Positions 55,655 to 64,000 of a stretch of 64,000 nt of DNA are shown here, in pieces. Position numbers and translations under genes: made by a program. This stretch comes from Zobellia russellii. Its GTDB lineage: Bacteria; Bacteroidota; Bacteroidia; Flavobacteriales; Flavobacteriaceae. Under the pieces are notes generated by a model. The model made no database searches. It had not been told where the DNA came from and saw only the letters and a program-made list of their open reading frames with translations. The number at the start of each line of letters is the position of its first letter. The first letter of the stretch is position 1. The DNA lies in the NCBI RefSeq assembly GCF_018728565.1, contig NZ_JACSOI010000003.1, positions 310,001 to 374,000 on the forward strand, in the 5' to 3' direction.

Positions 55655-55987
55655 ATGAATATGAACGATCTTAAGAATTCGAACGCTCCAGTGTCCACAG
55701 TAACGATCAACAAAAATGAGTTTGACCGTCCAACGGATAACATCTATGAAGCAATTTCAATTGCGGCTAAAAGAGCGGTACAGATCAATTCTGAAATTAA
55801 GAAAGAACTTTTAGAAAAGTTAGAGGAATTTGCTACGTATAGCGATAGCTTAGAGGAAGTTTTTGAGAATAAAGAGCAGATTGAAGTATCTAAGTTCTAC
55901 GAAAAGTTACCTAAACCACATGCTCTAGCAGTGGAGGAGTGGTTAAATGACAAAATTTATCACAGAAATACGGAGAAAGACCAGTAG
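55655..55987 (+). CDS. rpoZ: RNA polymerase omega subunit, Bacteroidota type
   Basis: The ~110-residue protein (MNMNDLKNSNAPVSTVT) has the omega core TDNIYEAISIAAKRAVQIN and a longer helical C-terminus (SLEEVFENKEQIEVSKFYEK) than proteobacterial omega. It binds beta-prime and aids polymerase assembly. Position between bamD and coaBC is standard in this phylum. The frame opens with TTG at 55649, but ATG 55655 or 55661 is the likely start. Confidence 0.9.
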   Translation: MNMNDLKNSNAPVSTVTINKNEFDRPTDNIYEAISIAAKRAVQINSEIKKELLEKLEEFATYSDSLEEVFENKEQIEVSKFYEKLPKPHALAVEEWLNDKIYHRNTEKDQ

Positions 55988-55990
55988 TAT

Positions 55991-57196
55991 ATGCTAGGCG
56001 GTAAGAACATCCTTTTAGGCATTACCGGAGGGATTGCCGCTTATAAAACTACTTTTCTCGTACGTTTACTGATTAAAGCTGGCGCCAATGTCAAAATTAT
56101 TTTGACGGAGAGCGCCAGTTCTTTTGTTTCCCCACTTACCTTAGCAACCCTTTCCAAGAACCCAGTGCTTTCTTCTTTTGTGAAAAAAGAAGAGGATGCA
56201 ACAGCATGGAACAATCATGTGGAATTGGGGCTCTGGGCAGATTTAATGCTGGTTGCTCCAGCAACGGCAAACACCCTTTCTAAAATGGCTTCGGGTACCT
56301 GCGATAATTTATTGCTCGCTACGTATTTGTCTGCTAAATGTCCTGTTTTCTTTGCGCCTGCAATGGATTTGGATATGTACAAGCATCCATCCTCTAAGAA
56401 TTCTTTTGAGAAATTGCAGTCTTTTGGGAACGTTATGATTCCAGCAACTTCTGGGGAACTGGCAAGTGGTCTCCATGGAGAAGGGCGCATGGCGGAGCCA
56501 CAAGATATTGTAGGGTTTGTTAAGGGCTATTTAAAAAAGGGACTTCCGCTTAGCGGAAAGAAAGTGCTCATTACAGCTGGGCCTACATATGAGGCTATTG
56601 ATCCTGTACGTTTTATTGGTAATCACGCTTCCGGGCAAATGGGGTATGAGCTGGCTTCGGTTGCGGCTAATCTAGGAGCTGAAGTAATCTTGGTGTCTGG
56701 GCCTTCTAAGTTTTCGGTTACACATGAATCAATAGACCTAAAAAAAGTTACCTCGGCTGAGGAAATGTACAATGAGGTGCATTTACATTATAAGGAGGTA
56801 GATATTGCTATTTGTGCCGCTGCGGTAGCAGATTACAGACCAAAAACTGTTGCAGACCAGAAGATAAAGAAGAAGGTAACCGAGTTTTCTATTGAATTGG
56901 TAAAAACCAAAGATATCTTGCTTTCACTGGGCGATCAAAAGCACAAACAGTTTTTAGTGGGGTTTGCTCTAGAGACAGAAAATGAGTTGGAGAACGCTAA
57001 AATTAAGCTTAAAAAGAAGAATTTAGATGCAATTGTTCTTAATTCACTGAACGACAAAGGGGCTGGTTTTGGAAAACCTACGAACAAAATTACTTTTATA
57101 GATAAGAATTCATCAATTAAGCCGTTTGAACTAAAGACAAAGGCGGAGGTTGCCAAAGACATTTTTGACGAAATCTTGAAAAGATACCATGCGTAA
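55991..57196 (+). CDS. coaBC: Bifunctional phosphopantothenoylcysteine decarboxylase/phosphopantothenate-cysteine ligase
   Basis: The 401-residue protein has the CoaC flavoprotein domain (NILLGITGGIAAYKT; active-site His in WNNHVELG; PATANTLSKMASGTCDN with catalytic Cys) and the CoaB ligase domain (ITAGPTYEAIDPVRFIGNH, AAAVADYRPK, FALETE). It makes 4'-phosphopantetheine precursors for CoA; coaE of the same pathway is at 62842. It starts three bases after rpoZ and overlaps the DUF4835 gene by eight bases. Confidence 0.96.
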   Translation: MLGGKNILLGITGGIAAYKTTFLVRLLIKAGANVKIILTESASSFVSPLTLATLSKNPVLSSFVKKEEDATAWNNHVELGLWADLMLVAPATANTLSKMASGTCDNLLLATYLSAKCPVFFAPAMDLDMYKHPSSKNSFEKLQSFGNVMIPATSGELASGLHGEGRMAEPQDIVGFVKGYLKKGLPLSGKKVLITAGPTYEAIDPVRFIGNHASGQMGYELASVAANLGAEVILVSGPSKFSVTHESIDLKKVTSAEEMYNEVHLHYKEVDIAICAAAVADYRPKTVADQKIKKKVTEFSIELVKTKDILLSLGDQKHKQFLVGFALETENELENAKIKLKKKNLDAIVLNSLNDKGAGFGKPTNKITFIDKNSSIKPFELKTKAEVAKDIFDEILKRYHA

Positions 57197-58076
57197 CTTC
57201 ATTTTTTTACTTTTAGGTTCATTCTTTATGGTGTCCGTATCGGCACAGGAAATGAACTGCGTTGTTACTATAAACGCCGATCAGGTATCGCAGACCAATC
57301 AGCAGATATTTAGTACGTTAGAACGGTCTCTGAACGATTTTGTCAATAAAAATAAATGGACGAATCGTACCTTCAAGGAAAATGAGCGTATTAATACGCA
57401 AATGTTCATTACCATTACCAAGTACGAATCCAATCGTTTTGAAGGGAACATCCAGATACAATCTTCACGGCCTGTTTTTAATACATCTTATGAAACGCCT
57501 GTTTTTAATTACAAGGACAATCAGTTGAATTTTGAGTATATAGAGTTTCAACCTTTGGTGTTCAATGAAAACGTATTCGAATCTAATTTAATTAGTGTGG
57601 TGTCTTACTACGTGTATATTATTTTAGGGTTGGATGCAGATACTTTTTCTTTGGAAGGCGGCACGGAATATTTTAGAAAGGCACAACAAATTACAACACA
57701 GGCACAAAGTAGTAATTATGCAGGCTGGGATCAGAATAGTGATCGCAGTAGGTTTGAGCTCGTGGATAATCTTTTGTCCAATACGTATCGCGAATATCGT
57801 ATTGCCATGTATAACTACCATCGTAAGGGATTGGATATTTTGGGCGATAACAACAGTACGGGAAAACAGGTTATTGCCGGTACTATGAAATTGTTTGAAA
57901 CTATGATCAAGCGTAGGCCCAATGCTTTTCTGGTCCAGACTTTTTTTGATGCCAAATCAGACGAGATTCAGAATATTTTCTCTGATGGTCCAAAAGTGGA
58001 TATCGTTCAGTTGAAAGAAACACTTAATAGTATAGCGCCATTATACTCCAGTACTTGGAACGATATTAAGTACTAG
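57189..58076 (+). CDS. Exported DUF4835 family protein
   Basis: The 295-residue protein has a signal peptide (~1-19, SVSAQ) and the DUF4835 opening EMNCVVTINADQVSQTN, followed by IFSTLERSLNDFVNKNKWT and a conserved YVYIILGLDADTFSLEGG. It is found next to coaBC and recN in Bacteroidota; function unknown, predicted periplasmic or outer-membrane associated. Its start overlaps coaBC by eight bases. Confidence 0.88.
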   Translation: MRNFIFLLLGSFFMVSVSAQEMNCVVTINADQVSQTNQQIFSTLERSLNDFVNKNKWTNRTFKENERINTQMFITITKYESNRFEGNIQIQSSRPVFNTSYETPVFNYKDNQLNFEYIEFQPLVFNENVFESNLISVVSYYVYIILGLDADTFSLEGGTEYFRKAQQITTQAQSSNYAGWDQNSDRSRFELVDNLLSNTYREYRIAMYNYHRKGLDILGDNNSTGKQVIAGTMKLFETMIKRRPNAFLVQTFFDAKSDEIQNIFSDGPKVDIVQLKETLNSIAPLYSSTWNDIKY

Positions 58077-58108
58077 TTGTTTCCGTACGGAATTATCAAT
58101 TATCTTTA
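58077..58108 (+). promoter_or_regulatory. Candidate promoter of recN
   Basis: TTG at 58077-58079, a 21-base spacer and TATCTTTA at 58101-58108 (one mismatch) lie 23 bases before the recN GTG, allowing recN expression apart from the upstream cluster. Confidence 0.5.
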
Positions 58109-58131
58109 CGGCACAAATCGAATAGAAAACT

Positions 58132-59784
58132 GTGCTAGTACACCTTTCCATAAAAAATTACGCATTAATAGATAATCTCAATGTAGACTTTACCAATGGG
58201 TTTACCTGTATTACGGGCGAAACCGGTGCCGGTAAGTCTATTTTATTGGGTGGTTTGTCTCTTGTTTTAGGCAAACGGGCCGATTTATCCTCGCTACGGA
58301 ACAAGGATAAAAAATGTGTTATAGAAGCTGAATTTCAAATTGAAAAATACAACTTGAAACCGTTCTTTAAGGATAATGACCTAGAATATGAAGAGCGGAC
58401 TATTATCCGAAGAGCGATACAGCCCAGTGGAAAATCCCGTGCCTTTATCAACGATTCTCCCGTTACATTGGATATTCTTTCGCGCTTGGGTAGCGGTCTT
58501 ATAGATGTGCATTCTCAGCATCAGACATTACAGTTAACGGATAATGATTTTCAACTTAAAGTTATAGATGCTCTTGCGGGTAACAAGGCTCAATTAACAG
58601 ATTACGCTTCAAAACTTCGCCTATATAGAACAACTTCAAAAGAGTTATCAGAACTTGTTGATTTTCAAAAAGAAGCGAACAAGGAGCATGATTATAATAG
58701 TTTTCTGTTAGAGGAACTTCAGGCCGCTCCTTTAAAATTGGGCGTGCAAGAAGAGTTGGAGGAGCAATATGAGCAGTTGAACAATGTAGAGAATATATTG
58801 GAGCTTATATCGTCCGGACACCAGCTTTTAAATGATGAGCAGGTGGGTATTGTGAGCTTGCTTACGGAGTTGAAGCAAGTGGCCAATAAATTATCCGGAT
58901 TTGGTAGTCAGTACGCAGATCTGAACCAGCGTATACAATCGGTTTTTATAGAAGTTGATGATATAGCTTCCGAGCTTCAGAATTACCAAGAAGGTACTGA
59001 GGCCAATCCGCAATTATTGGAAGAGACCAATACCAAGTTGCAGCAGCTATATGATTTACAAAAAAAGCATGGTGTTCAAGAAGTTTCCGAACTGCTGCAG
59101 ATCAGGGAAGACCTCTCTGAAAAAGTAAGCGTTACGGAAAACCTTGAGGCGGACATAGAGAGAAAAGAAAAAGAGCTTGCGGATCAGAAAGTAGCGCTGC
59201 AAAAAGCTGCCGATGTTTTAACGGCTAGACGTAAAAAAGTAGTGCCGGAGCTTAAAAAGCAATTAGAAAGCTCTTTAAAAGCATTGGGTATGCCTAGTGC
59301 TACGTTTAAAATAGAACTTTTTAAAGCAAATGATTTTAAAGCGAATGGTGCGGACCGCCTTACATTTTTGTTCTCGGCCAATAAAGGTGGCGATTACGGG
59401 GAGCTGAAAAAAGTTGCCTCCGGAGGGGAACTGTCAAGAATAATGCTCACTATAAAGTCTATTTTGGCCAAGTATGAAAACTTGCCAACCATTATGTTCG
59501 ATGAAATAGATACTGGTGTTTCCGGTGAAATATCTGGGAAAATGGGAGATATTATGCAGGCTATGAGCAAAAGTATGCAGGTATTCTCCATTACCCATTT
59601 ACCTCAAGTAGCTTCAAAAGGCGATCATCATTTTAAGGTGTACAAGAAGGAGGAAGGTGCTGTAACCAAAACCAATATGAAGCAATTGAACAATGAGGAA
59701 AGGGTAGTGGAATTGGCAGAAATGTTAGGGGGTAAAGAACTTTCTGATTCTGCAATGGCCCATGCAAGACAACTTTTGAACTAG
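58132..59784 (+). CDS. recN: DNA repair protein RecN
   Basis: The 550-residue SMC-like ATPase starts LVHLSIKNYALIDNL, with Walker A GETGAGKS (29-36), the QHQTLQLTDN block, long coiled coils (~150-400), the ABC signature ASGGELSRIMLTIK and Walker B TIMFDEIDTGVSGE. It acts in double-strand-break repair. The start codon is GTG; no upstream in-frame ATG gives a better match and the family normally begins with M-L/K-x-x-L at this position. Confidence 0.95.
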   Translation: MLVHLSIKNYALIDNLNVDFTNGFTCITGETGAGKSILLGGLSLVLGKRADLSSLRNKDKKCVIEAEFQIEKYNLKPFFKDNDLEYEERTIIRRAIQPSGKSRAFINDSPVTLDILSRLGSGLIDVHSQHQTLQLTDNDFQLKVIDALAGNKAQLTDYASKLRLYRTTSKELSELVDFQKEANKEHDYNSFLLEELQAAPLKLGVQEELEEQYEQLNNVENILELISSGHQLLNDEQVGIVSLLTELKQVANKLSGFGSQYADLNQRIQSVFIEVDDIASELQNYQEGTEANPQLLEETNTKLQQLYDLQKKHGVQEVSELLQIREDLSEKVSVTENLEADIERKEKELADQKVALQKAADVLTARRKKVVPELKKQLESSLKALGMPSATFKIELFKANDFKANGADRLTFLFSANKGGDYGELKKVASGGELSRIMLTIKSILAKYENLPTIMFDEIDTGVSGEISGKMGDIMQAMSKSMQVFSITHLPQVASKGDHHFKVYKKEEGAVTKTNMKQLNNEERVVELAEMLGGKELSDSAMAHARQLLN

Positions 59785-59897
59785 AATATAGGTTTAGTAC
59801 CTAACTACAGGGGGTTATATTATTAGTTTAAGGTCTATTTTAAGACTATAAATGTGTTTTTCTTCGCATGGCAACTATTTGTTGCCAACTTTTTAAA

Positions 59898-59905
59898 TAT
59901 CTTTG
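59898..59905 (+). promoter_or_regulatory. -7 element of the fabI promoter
   Basis: TATCTTTG is an exact TAnnTTTG match 33 bases before the fabI ATG; TTTG at 59878-59881 lies 16 bases upstream, shorter than the usual spacing. Confidence 0.55.
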
Positions 59906-59938
59906 AAGCTTTAAGAACAACCAACAGAATCTAACACA

Positions 59939-60751
59939 ATGTCGTATAATTTATTAAAAGGTAAGAGAGGAATTATTTTTGGAGCTTTGGATGAAAACTC
60001 TATAGCTTGGAAAACAGCAGAACGCATTCATGAAGAAGGTGGTACTTTTGTTTTGACTAATGCACCCGTAGCCATGCGTTTAGGGCAAATTAAAGATTTG
60101 GCCGAAAAAACAGGTTCTCAGGTTATCCCTGCCGATGCAACTAGCGAAGAAGATTTAGCAAACTTGGTAGCCCAGTCTATGGAGATTCTTGGTGGGAAAA
60201 TCGATTTTGTACTGCACGCCATCGGTATGTCCATCAATGTTAGAAAAGGTCGTTCTTATACAGATGAAAAATACGACTTTACAACTAAGGGGTGGGATGT
60301 TTCCGCCCTATCTTTTCACAAAGTATTGCAAAGCTTATATAAAGCCGATGCTATGGCAGAATGGGGTAGCATTGTTGCCTTGACTTATATGGCGGCACAG
60401 CGCGTTTTTCCTGATTATAATGACATGGCGGATAACAAAGCTTATCTAGAATCGGTAGCGCGTAGCTTTGGTTATTTCTTTGGAAAGGAAAAGAATGTAC
60501 GTGTCAATACTATATCTCAATCGCCTACACCAACTACAGCTGGTCAAGGTGTTAAAGGCTTTGGAGGCTTCATTAGCTATGCCGAAAAAATGTCGCCTTT
60601 AGGAAATGCAACAGCATTGGAATGTGCAGATTATACGGTTACACTATTCTCTGACCTAACTAAAAAGGTTACCATGCAAAACCTGTTTCATGACGGAGGT
60701 TTCTCCAATACAGGGGTTAGCCAAGAAGTTATAGAGCACTTTACCGAGTAG
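59939..60751 (+). CDS. fabI: Enoyl-[acyl-carrier-protein] reductase (NADH) FabI
   Basis: The 270-residue short-chain-dehydrogenase-type protein has the FabI N-terminus GIIFGALDENSIAW, VLHAIGMS and the catalytic pair Tyr150 (ALTYMAAQR) and Tyr160-X6-Lys167 (DYNDMADNKAYLES), then SPTPTTAGQGVKGF. It completes each fatty-acid elongation cycle and is the triclosan target class. It appears monocistronic, with its own promoter element. Confidence 0.95.
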   Translation: MSYNLLKGKRGIIFGALDENSIAWKTAERIHEEGGTFVLTNAPVAMRLGQIKDLAEKTGSQVIPADATSEEDLANLVAQSMEILGGKIDFVLHAIGMSINVRKGRSYTDEKYDFTTKGWDVSALSFHKVLQSLYKADAMAEWGSIVALTYMAAQRVFPDYNDMADNKAYLESVARSFGYFFGKEKNVRVNTISQSPTPTTAGQGVKGFGGFISYAEKMSPLGNATALECADYTVTLFSDLTKKVTMQNLFHDGGFSNTGVSQEVIEHFTE

Positions 60752-60812
60752 AAATAGAATACGTTTCAATAGATCTAATTCTGGCGAAGTGTTTGTTTTC
60801 GGCATAAATTTT

Positions 60813-60851
60813 GGGCATTTTACATTGCGGAAAAAGTAATGTAAAATGCCC
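60813..60851. promoter_or_regulatory. 14-bp perfect stem-loop between fabI and the glycosyltransferase gene
   Basis: GGGCATTTTACATT (60813-60826) and AATGTAAAATGCCC (60838-60851) are exact reverse complements with an 11-base loop. No T tract follows on either strand, so it is not an ordinary terminator. It ends 23 bases before the ATG at 60875. Confidence 0.6.
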
Positions 60852-60874
60852 TAAGAATTTCCGTAAAAAAGCCC

Positions 60875-61876
60875 ATGAATTTATCTTTTTCATTTATAGT
60901 TCCTGTTTATAATAGACCCGATGAAATTACGGAGCTATTAGAAAGCCTAACGCACCAGACCTATTCAAAGAATTTTGAAGTGCTGATTGTGGAGGATGGT
61001 TCTACGCTTTCTTCAGAAAGGGTGGTGGAAGATTTTAAGGATAGACTTTCTATATCGTACTATAAAAAGGCAAATTCAGGACCTGGTAATTCCAGAAACT
61101 ACGGAATGGCCCGTGCCAAGGGCAATTATTTTCTTATTGTAGATTCGGATTGTATGATTCCTCCCCGGTATTTGGAAGCGGTTCATAACGCTTTGAACAA
61201 GGACTATGTGCATTGTTTTGGAGGTCCGGATGCAGCGCATGAATCTTTTGGTCTTTTACAAAAGGCTATTAACTATGCAATGACATCGGTACTTACCACG
61301 GGAGGTATTCGTGGTAATAAGAAAGCAGTTGATAAGTTCCAGCCGCGAAGTTTTAATATGGGTATTTCCAAAACCGCATTTGAAACCGTAGGCGGCTTTG
61401 GTAAAATTCATCCGGGAGAAGATCCGGATTTTACCTTTCGTATTTGGGAGAAAGGGTATGATACTAAACTAATACCTGAGGCATTCGTATATCATAAACG
61501 CCGTATAGATTGGAACAAGTTTTTTGTACAGGTGAAGAAATTTGGTAGTGTACGGCCTATTTTGAACAAATGGCATCCTAAGACATCAAAAATGACTTAT
61601 TGGTTTCCAACGTTGTTTTGTTTGGGGTTTTTGGCATCTTTGGTGTTTATGGCGGTTGGTATACCCTTACCCTTGTATTTATACACTATATATTTTTCGC
61701 TCATTTTTATAGATTCATTTTTGAAGAATAGAAATTTGGCTGTTGCTCTATTGTCTTTGGTGGCTGTGAGCATTCAATTTATGGGATATGGATATGGTTT
61801 TTTAAAATCGACCATCTTCCTTAACTTTAGCAAAAAGGAACCGGAAACATTGTTTCCATATTTATTTTTTAAATAA
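60875..61876 (+). CDS. Family 2 glycosyltransferase
   Basis: The 333-residue protein has a GT-A domain (FIVPVYNRPDEITELLESL; VEDGS; DXD-type VDSDCMIPPRYLE; GGFGKIHPGEDPDFTFRIWE with the catalytic ED) and two or more membrane helices near the C-terminus (~245-310). It transfers a sugar from a nucleotide sugar on the inner membrane; donor and acceptor unknown. The YbbR gene starts on the base after its stop, so the two are coupled. Confidence 0.9.
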   Translation: MNLSFSFIVPVYNRPDEITELLESLTHQTYSKNFEVLIVEDGSTLSSERVVEDFKDRLSISYYKKANSGPGNSRNYGMARAKGNYFLIVDSDCMIPPRYLEAVHNALNKDYVHCFGGPDAAHESFGLLQKAINYAMTSVLTTGGIRGNKKAVDKFQPRSFNMGISKTAFETVGGFGKIHPGEDPDFTFRIWEKGYDTKLIPEAFVYHKRRIDWNKFFVQVKKFGSVRPILNKWHPKTSKMTYWFPTLFCLGFLASLVFMAVGIPLPLYLYTIYFSLIFIDSFLKNRNLAVALLSLVAVSIQFMGYGYGFLKSTIFLNFSKKEPETLFPYLFFK

Positions 61877-62845
61877 TTGATAAACAAGGTAGTAGATTTT
61901 GTAAAAAAGGCACTTAAGAAGAGAAAAGTAAAAATATTTTTAGTGTTTTTGTTTTTTTCCACCTTGATATGGCTCATAAACAACCTTTCACGGAGTTATG
62001 TGAGTACGGCAAATTTTGATTTGGAATATGTGAACGTTCCAGAAGGGTATTTGTTTAAGGGTTCTACGGATAGTGAGCTAAAAGTGAAGCTTAAGGCCGG
62101 TGGGTTTCAGTTTTTAGGTTTTAATTTTAAGCATGCAAAAATTGATATTGACCTAGCGGATGCCAAACAAAAGGACTCCATATTTTATATTCCCCAAGAG
62201 ATTTATAGAAAACAAGTAGAAAAGCAGTTAAGTGGATCAATGTCTTTGATAGATATTGAAACCGACACTCTTTTTGTGGGTATGTTGGCCGTTATTTCCA
62301 AGAAAGTGCCGGTTAGACCAAATGTAGAGGTCAATATGGCCAGAAACTATTTGTTGGATGGAAAAATGGAAGTTAAACCGGATTCCATTACCATTACGGG
62401 GCCTTCAAAGGAAATAGATACCATAAATGTGGTCCGAACCCATAAATTGACCTTGCCAGATCTAGATACCAATTTTTCTGAAATGGTAGCGGTTTTTAAA
62501 CCTGAAGAACTAAAAAACACGATGTACTCTGCAAACGAGGTGGAGCTTACTGCAAAAATTGCGCGTTTTTCGGAAAAGGTTTTTGAGGTTAAGATTAAGA
62601 CGGTTCACTTTCCCGGTAATATTGAGGTAAAGACGTTTCCAGATGAAGTAGGGGTAATATGTAAGGCCAAGTTGGATCGCCTTAAAAAATTAGAAGTTTT
62701 GGATTTTGAGGTTATTGCAGATTATGGGCAGTTAAGAGATGGTAACCGGGAAAAACTTAAATTAGAATTAAGAAAAAAACCAAGTGGTCTGCATAGCGTA
62801 AAATTACAAACAACCAGTGTGGAATATATATTGAATAAAAAATGA
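61877..62845 (+). CDS. YbbR-like domain protein
   Basis: The 322-residue protein has a basic cytoplasmic N-terminus, one membrane helix (~20-35, VKIFLVFLFFSTLIWLI) and an extracytoplasmic region with YbbR repeats (SKKVPVRPNVEVN, PDSITITGPSKEID, PGNIEVKTFPDEVGV). In Firmicutes YbbR (CdaR) regulates diadenylate cyclase; no dacA is adjacent here. The start is TTG, directly after the glycosyltransferase stop; no ATG occurs before the membrane helix. It overlaps coaE by four bases. Confidence 0.85.
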   Translation: MINKVVDFVKKALKKRKVKIFLVFLFFSTLIWLINNLSRSYVSTANFDLEYVNVPEGYLFKGSTDSELKVKLKAGGFQFLGFNFKHAKIDIDLADAKQKDSIFYIPQEIYRKQVEKQLSGSMSLIDIETDTLFVGMLAVISKKVPVRPNVEVNMARNYLLDGKMEVKPDSITITGPSKEIDTINVVRTHKLTLPDLDTNFSEMVAVFKPEELKNTMYSANEVELTAKIARFSEKVFEVKIKTVHFPGNIEVKTFPDEVGVICKAKLDRLKKLEVLDFEVIADYGQLRDGNREKLKLELRKKPSGLHSVKLQTTSVEYILNKK

Positions 62846-63429
62846 CCATTGTAGGTTTAACAGGTGGTATAGGAAGTGGTAAGACCACTGTTGCCAAAAT
62901 GTTCGGAGAGTTGGGGGTGCCGGTATACAATTCCGATAACCGGGCCAAAAGTTTAATGCAGGAGTCCCCTGAATTGGTCAAAAGCATTAAAGATTTGTTA
63001 GGGGAAGAAGCTTACCTTAACGGAGTATTGAACAGGGCGTACGTATCACAGCAGGTATTTAATAACAAGGAACTTTTAGAGGCCCTCAATGCCATAGTTC
63101 ATCCTGCGGTACGGCAAAATTTTATAGGTTGGGCCAAGGAGCAAAAATCAGGATATGTAATTCAAGAAGCGGCTATAATCTTCGAAATTGGTTCACAGGA
63201 TTTTTATGATTGTATCATTTTAGTGACCGCTCCGGAGGAGACAAGAATAGAACGTGTTATGCAACGAGATGGTGACAATACCGTTGAAGGGATAAAAGCA
63301 CGAATGAAAAATCAATGGGACGATGCTAAAAAAATAGAAGCTTCTAACTATATTATCCAAAACGAGAACATAGAGCAAACCAAGGTTCAAGTTTTAGATG
63401 TGCATCGCGATATACTTAATAAAATATAG
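62842..63429 (+). CDS. coaE: Dephospho-CoA kinase
   Basis: The 195-residue P-loop kinase has Walker A GGIGSGKT (residues 8-15), VYNSDNRAKSLM, VHPAVRQNF and the lid ETRIERVMQRDG, all standard for CoaE. It phosphorylates dephospho-CoA in the last step of CoA synthesis. It overlaps YbbR (ATGA) and ends 83 bases before the histidine kinase. Confidence 0.96.
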   Translation: MTIVGLTGGIGSGKTTVAKMFGELGVPVYNSDNRAKSLMQESPELVKSIKDLLGEEAYLNGVLNRAYVSQQVFNNKELLEALNAIVHPAVRQNFIGWAKEQKSGYVIQEAAIIFEIGSQDFYDCIILVTAPEETRIERVMQRDGDNTVEGIKARMKNQWDDAKKIEASNYIIQNENIEQTKVQVLDVHRDILNKI

Positions 63430-63497
63430 GCCTCACGCAGTTTTAACATTTTTGTTAAGGTTTGGTTAAACCTACTATCTACTAGTTGTTAAATCTT

Positions 63498-63505
63498 TAA
63501 TTTTG
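63498..63505 (+). promoter_or_regulatory. -7 element for the histidine kinase gene
   Basis: TAATTTTG is an exact TAnnTTTG match seven bases before ATG 63513; a leader this short is plausible in this phylum but makes the call tentative. Confidence 0.4.
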
Positions 63506-63512
63506 TTTTTAA

Positions 63513-64000
63513 ATGAATAAGAGGTTATTTGTCCTTTTGGTGGCGTTGATGAGTCTCTCCTTGATAGGAATAATATCTGTTCAGTTCTTGTGGATAAAGC
63601 AGTCTGTAGAAGATAAGGAAGAACAATTTTCCAACACAGTGTCCGAAGTTTTGAACGAAGTGTCGGATAAAATTGAGGAAAGAGAGACAAAGGATTATTT
63701 TGAACGCTACATTAATATAAAAGATAGTGTAGGCGAGCCTAAAAGTTCCCATTTACGAAATATCTTTTTTATAGACCGTGATATAAACTCCAATGAGATT
63801 CGGTTTTATTCCCATGGTATTTTAGAAGAAGATTACAATATAGCATCTACGTTCTTTGATAACGGTAATGGTAGCGATACCGTAGCCACAATTAAAAACT
63901 ATACGAGCAAGCGTTCCAAAACTATTTTTAAGGAAGATTTTGGATTGGACGGTAAGGAGTATAAGCTGAATGCGGTACAAAAACTTGAAAAAATTGGTGG
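63513..64000 (+). CDS. Sensor histidine kinase, N-terminal part (3' end outside window)
   Basis: The frame is open from ATG 63513 to the window edge (162 codons). It starts MNKRLFVLLVALMSLSLIG, continuing into a membrane helix and a periplasmic sensor region (QSVEDKEEQFSNTVSEVL) of the type seen in Bacteroidota two-component kinases encoded after coaE. No catalytic domain is inside the window, so the kinase call rests on the N-terminal pattern and the neighbourhood. Confidence 0.6.
   Translation, partial: MNKRLFVLLVALMSLSLIGIISVQFLWIKQSVEDKEEQFSNTVSEVLNEVSDKIEERETKDYFERYINIKDSVGEPKSSHLRNIFFIDRDINSNEIRFYSHGILEEDYNIASTFFDNGNGSDTVATIKNYTSKRSKTIFKEDFGLDGKEYKLNAVQKLEKIG

Noticed and set aside
63590-63598. 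DnaA box-like TGTGGATAA
   Set aside because: Single site inside the histidine kinase coding sequence, where it encodes ordinary residues; no neighbours.

Overview
The window is a gene-dense, chromosomal stretch from a member of the Bacteroidota, almost certainly family Flavobacteriaceae. Pointers are the Bacteroidota-type promoters (TTG, about 19-21 bases, TAnnTTTG), the near absence of Shine-Dalgarno sequences, a SerB-SerA fusion, a protein with a type IX secretion type-B C-terminal domain, two TonB-dependent receptors with carboxypeptidase-like N-terminal domains, a monomeric isocitrate dehydrogenase, the atypical Bacteroidota omega subunit next to bamD and coaBC, and several small families (DUF4294, DUF4835, DUF6095-, DUF6495- and DUF6913-like) that I know mainly from flavobacteria. 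I cannot name the genus. I see no rRNA, tRNA, CRISPR array, prophage, insertion sequence or integrase; the region looks like stable core genome.

Layout. 1-8.2 kb: the 3' end of a serB-serA fusion, a bestrophin-type channel and rlmH on the minus strand, then a plus-strand run nadC, yihY-like, DUF2147, priA closed by a strong two-way terminator. 8.2-14.0 kb: a LytTR response regulator, the ribosomal operon rpsF-rpsR-rplI, a large Oar-like TonB-dependent receptor and a DUF6495-like gene. 14.1-24 kb: hisS and a Nudix hydrolase that overlap tail to tail, an M42 aminopeptidase, DUF4294, a small two-helix membrane protein, a DUF4249 lipoprotein coupled to a TonB receptor, and monomeric icd. A 706-base gene-poor gap follows.

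24.5-37.4 kb: rplS, trmD, a GNAT gene, a coiled-coil membrane protein, an N-terminally extended GAPDH, an HtrA protease, dapF-GNAT-mltG, a lysozyme-like protein, a RidA-family protein beside a Crp/Fnr regulator, and the minus-strand run dnaA, low-molecular-weight phosphatase, RsmI-like methylase. 37.5-49.4 kb: a thioesterase, a 1506-residue cell-surface protein with a 768-base tandem duplication, the minus-strand run ribD, HAD, DMT transporter, yigZ, then GNAT, prmC, ligA. 49.4-64 kb: a polytopic membrane protein, a 5'-nucleotidase split into two genes, DUF6913-dapA, the cluster bamD-rpoZ-coaBC-DUF4835-recN, fabI, then glycosyltransferase-YbbR-coaE and the start of a histidine kinase.

The genes are mostly housekeeping: replication and repair (dnaA, priA, ligA, recN), translation, cofactor synthesis (NAD, CoA, riboflavin), lysine/peptidoglycan precursors (dapA, dapF, mltG) and envelope biogenesis (BamD, HtrA, TonB receptors). 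I did not find a clear undescribed multi-gene system. The items most worth a second look are a RidA homologue lacking the catalytic arginine with a CRP-like palindrome upstream, the duplicated surface protein with a repeated four-cysteine linker, the split and order-reversed 5'-nucleotidase, the 706-base gap with an unexplained long hairpin, and a 14-bp perfect stem-loop upstream of a glycosyltransferase gene.
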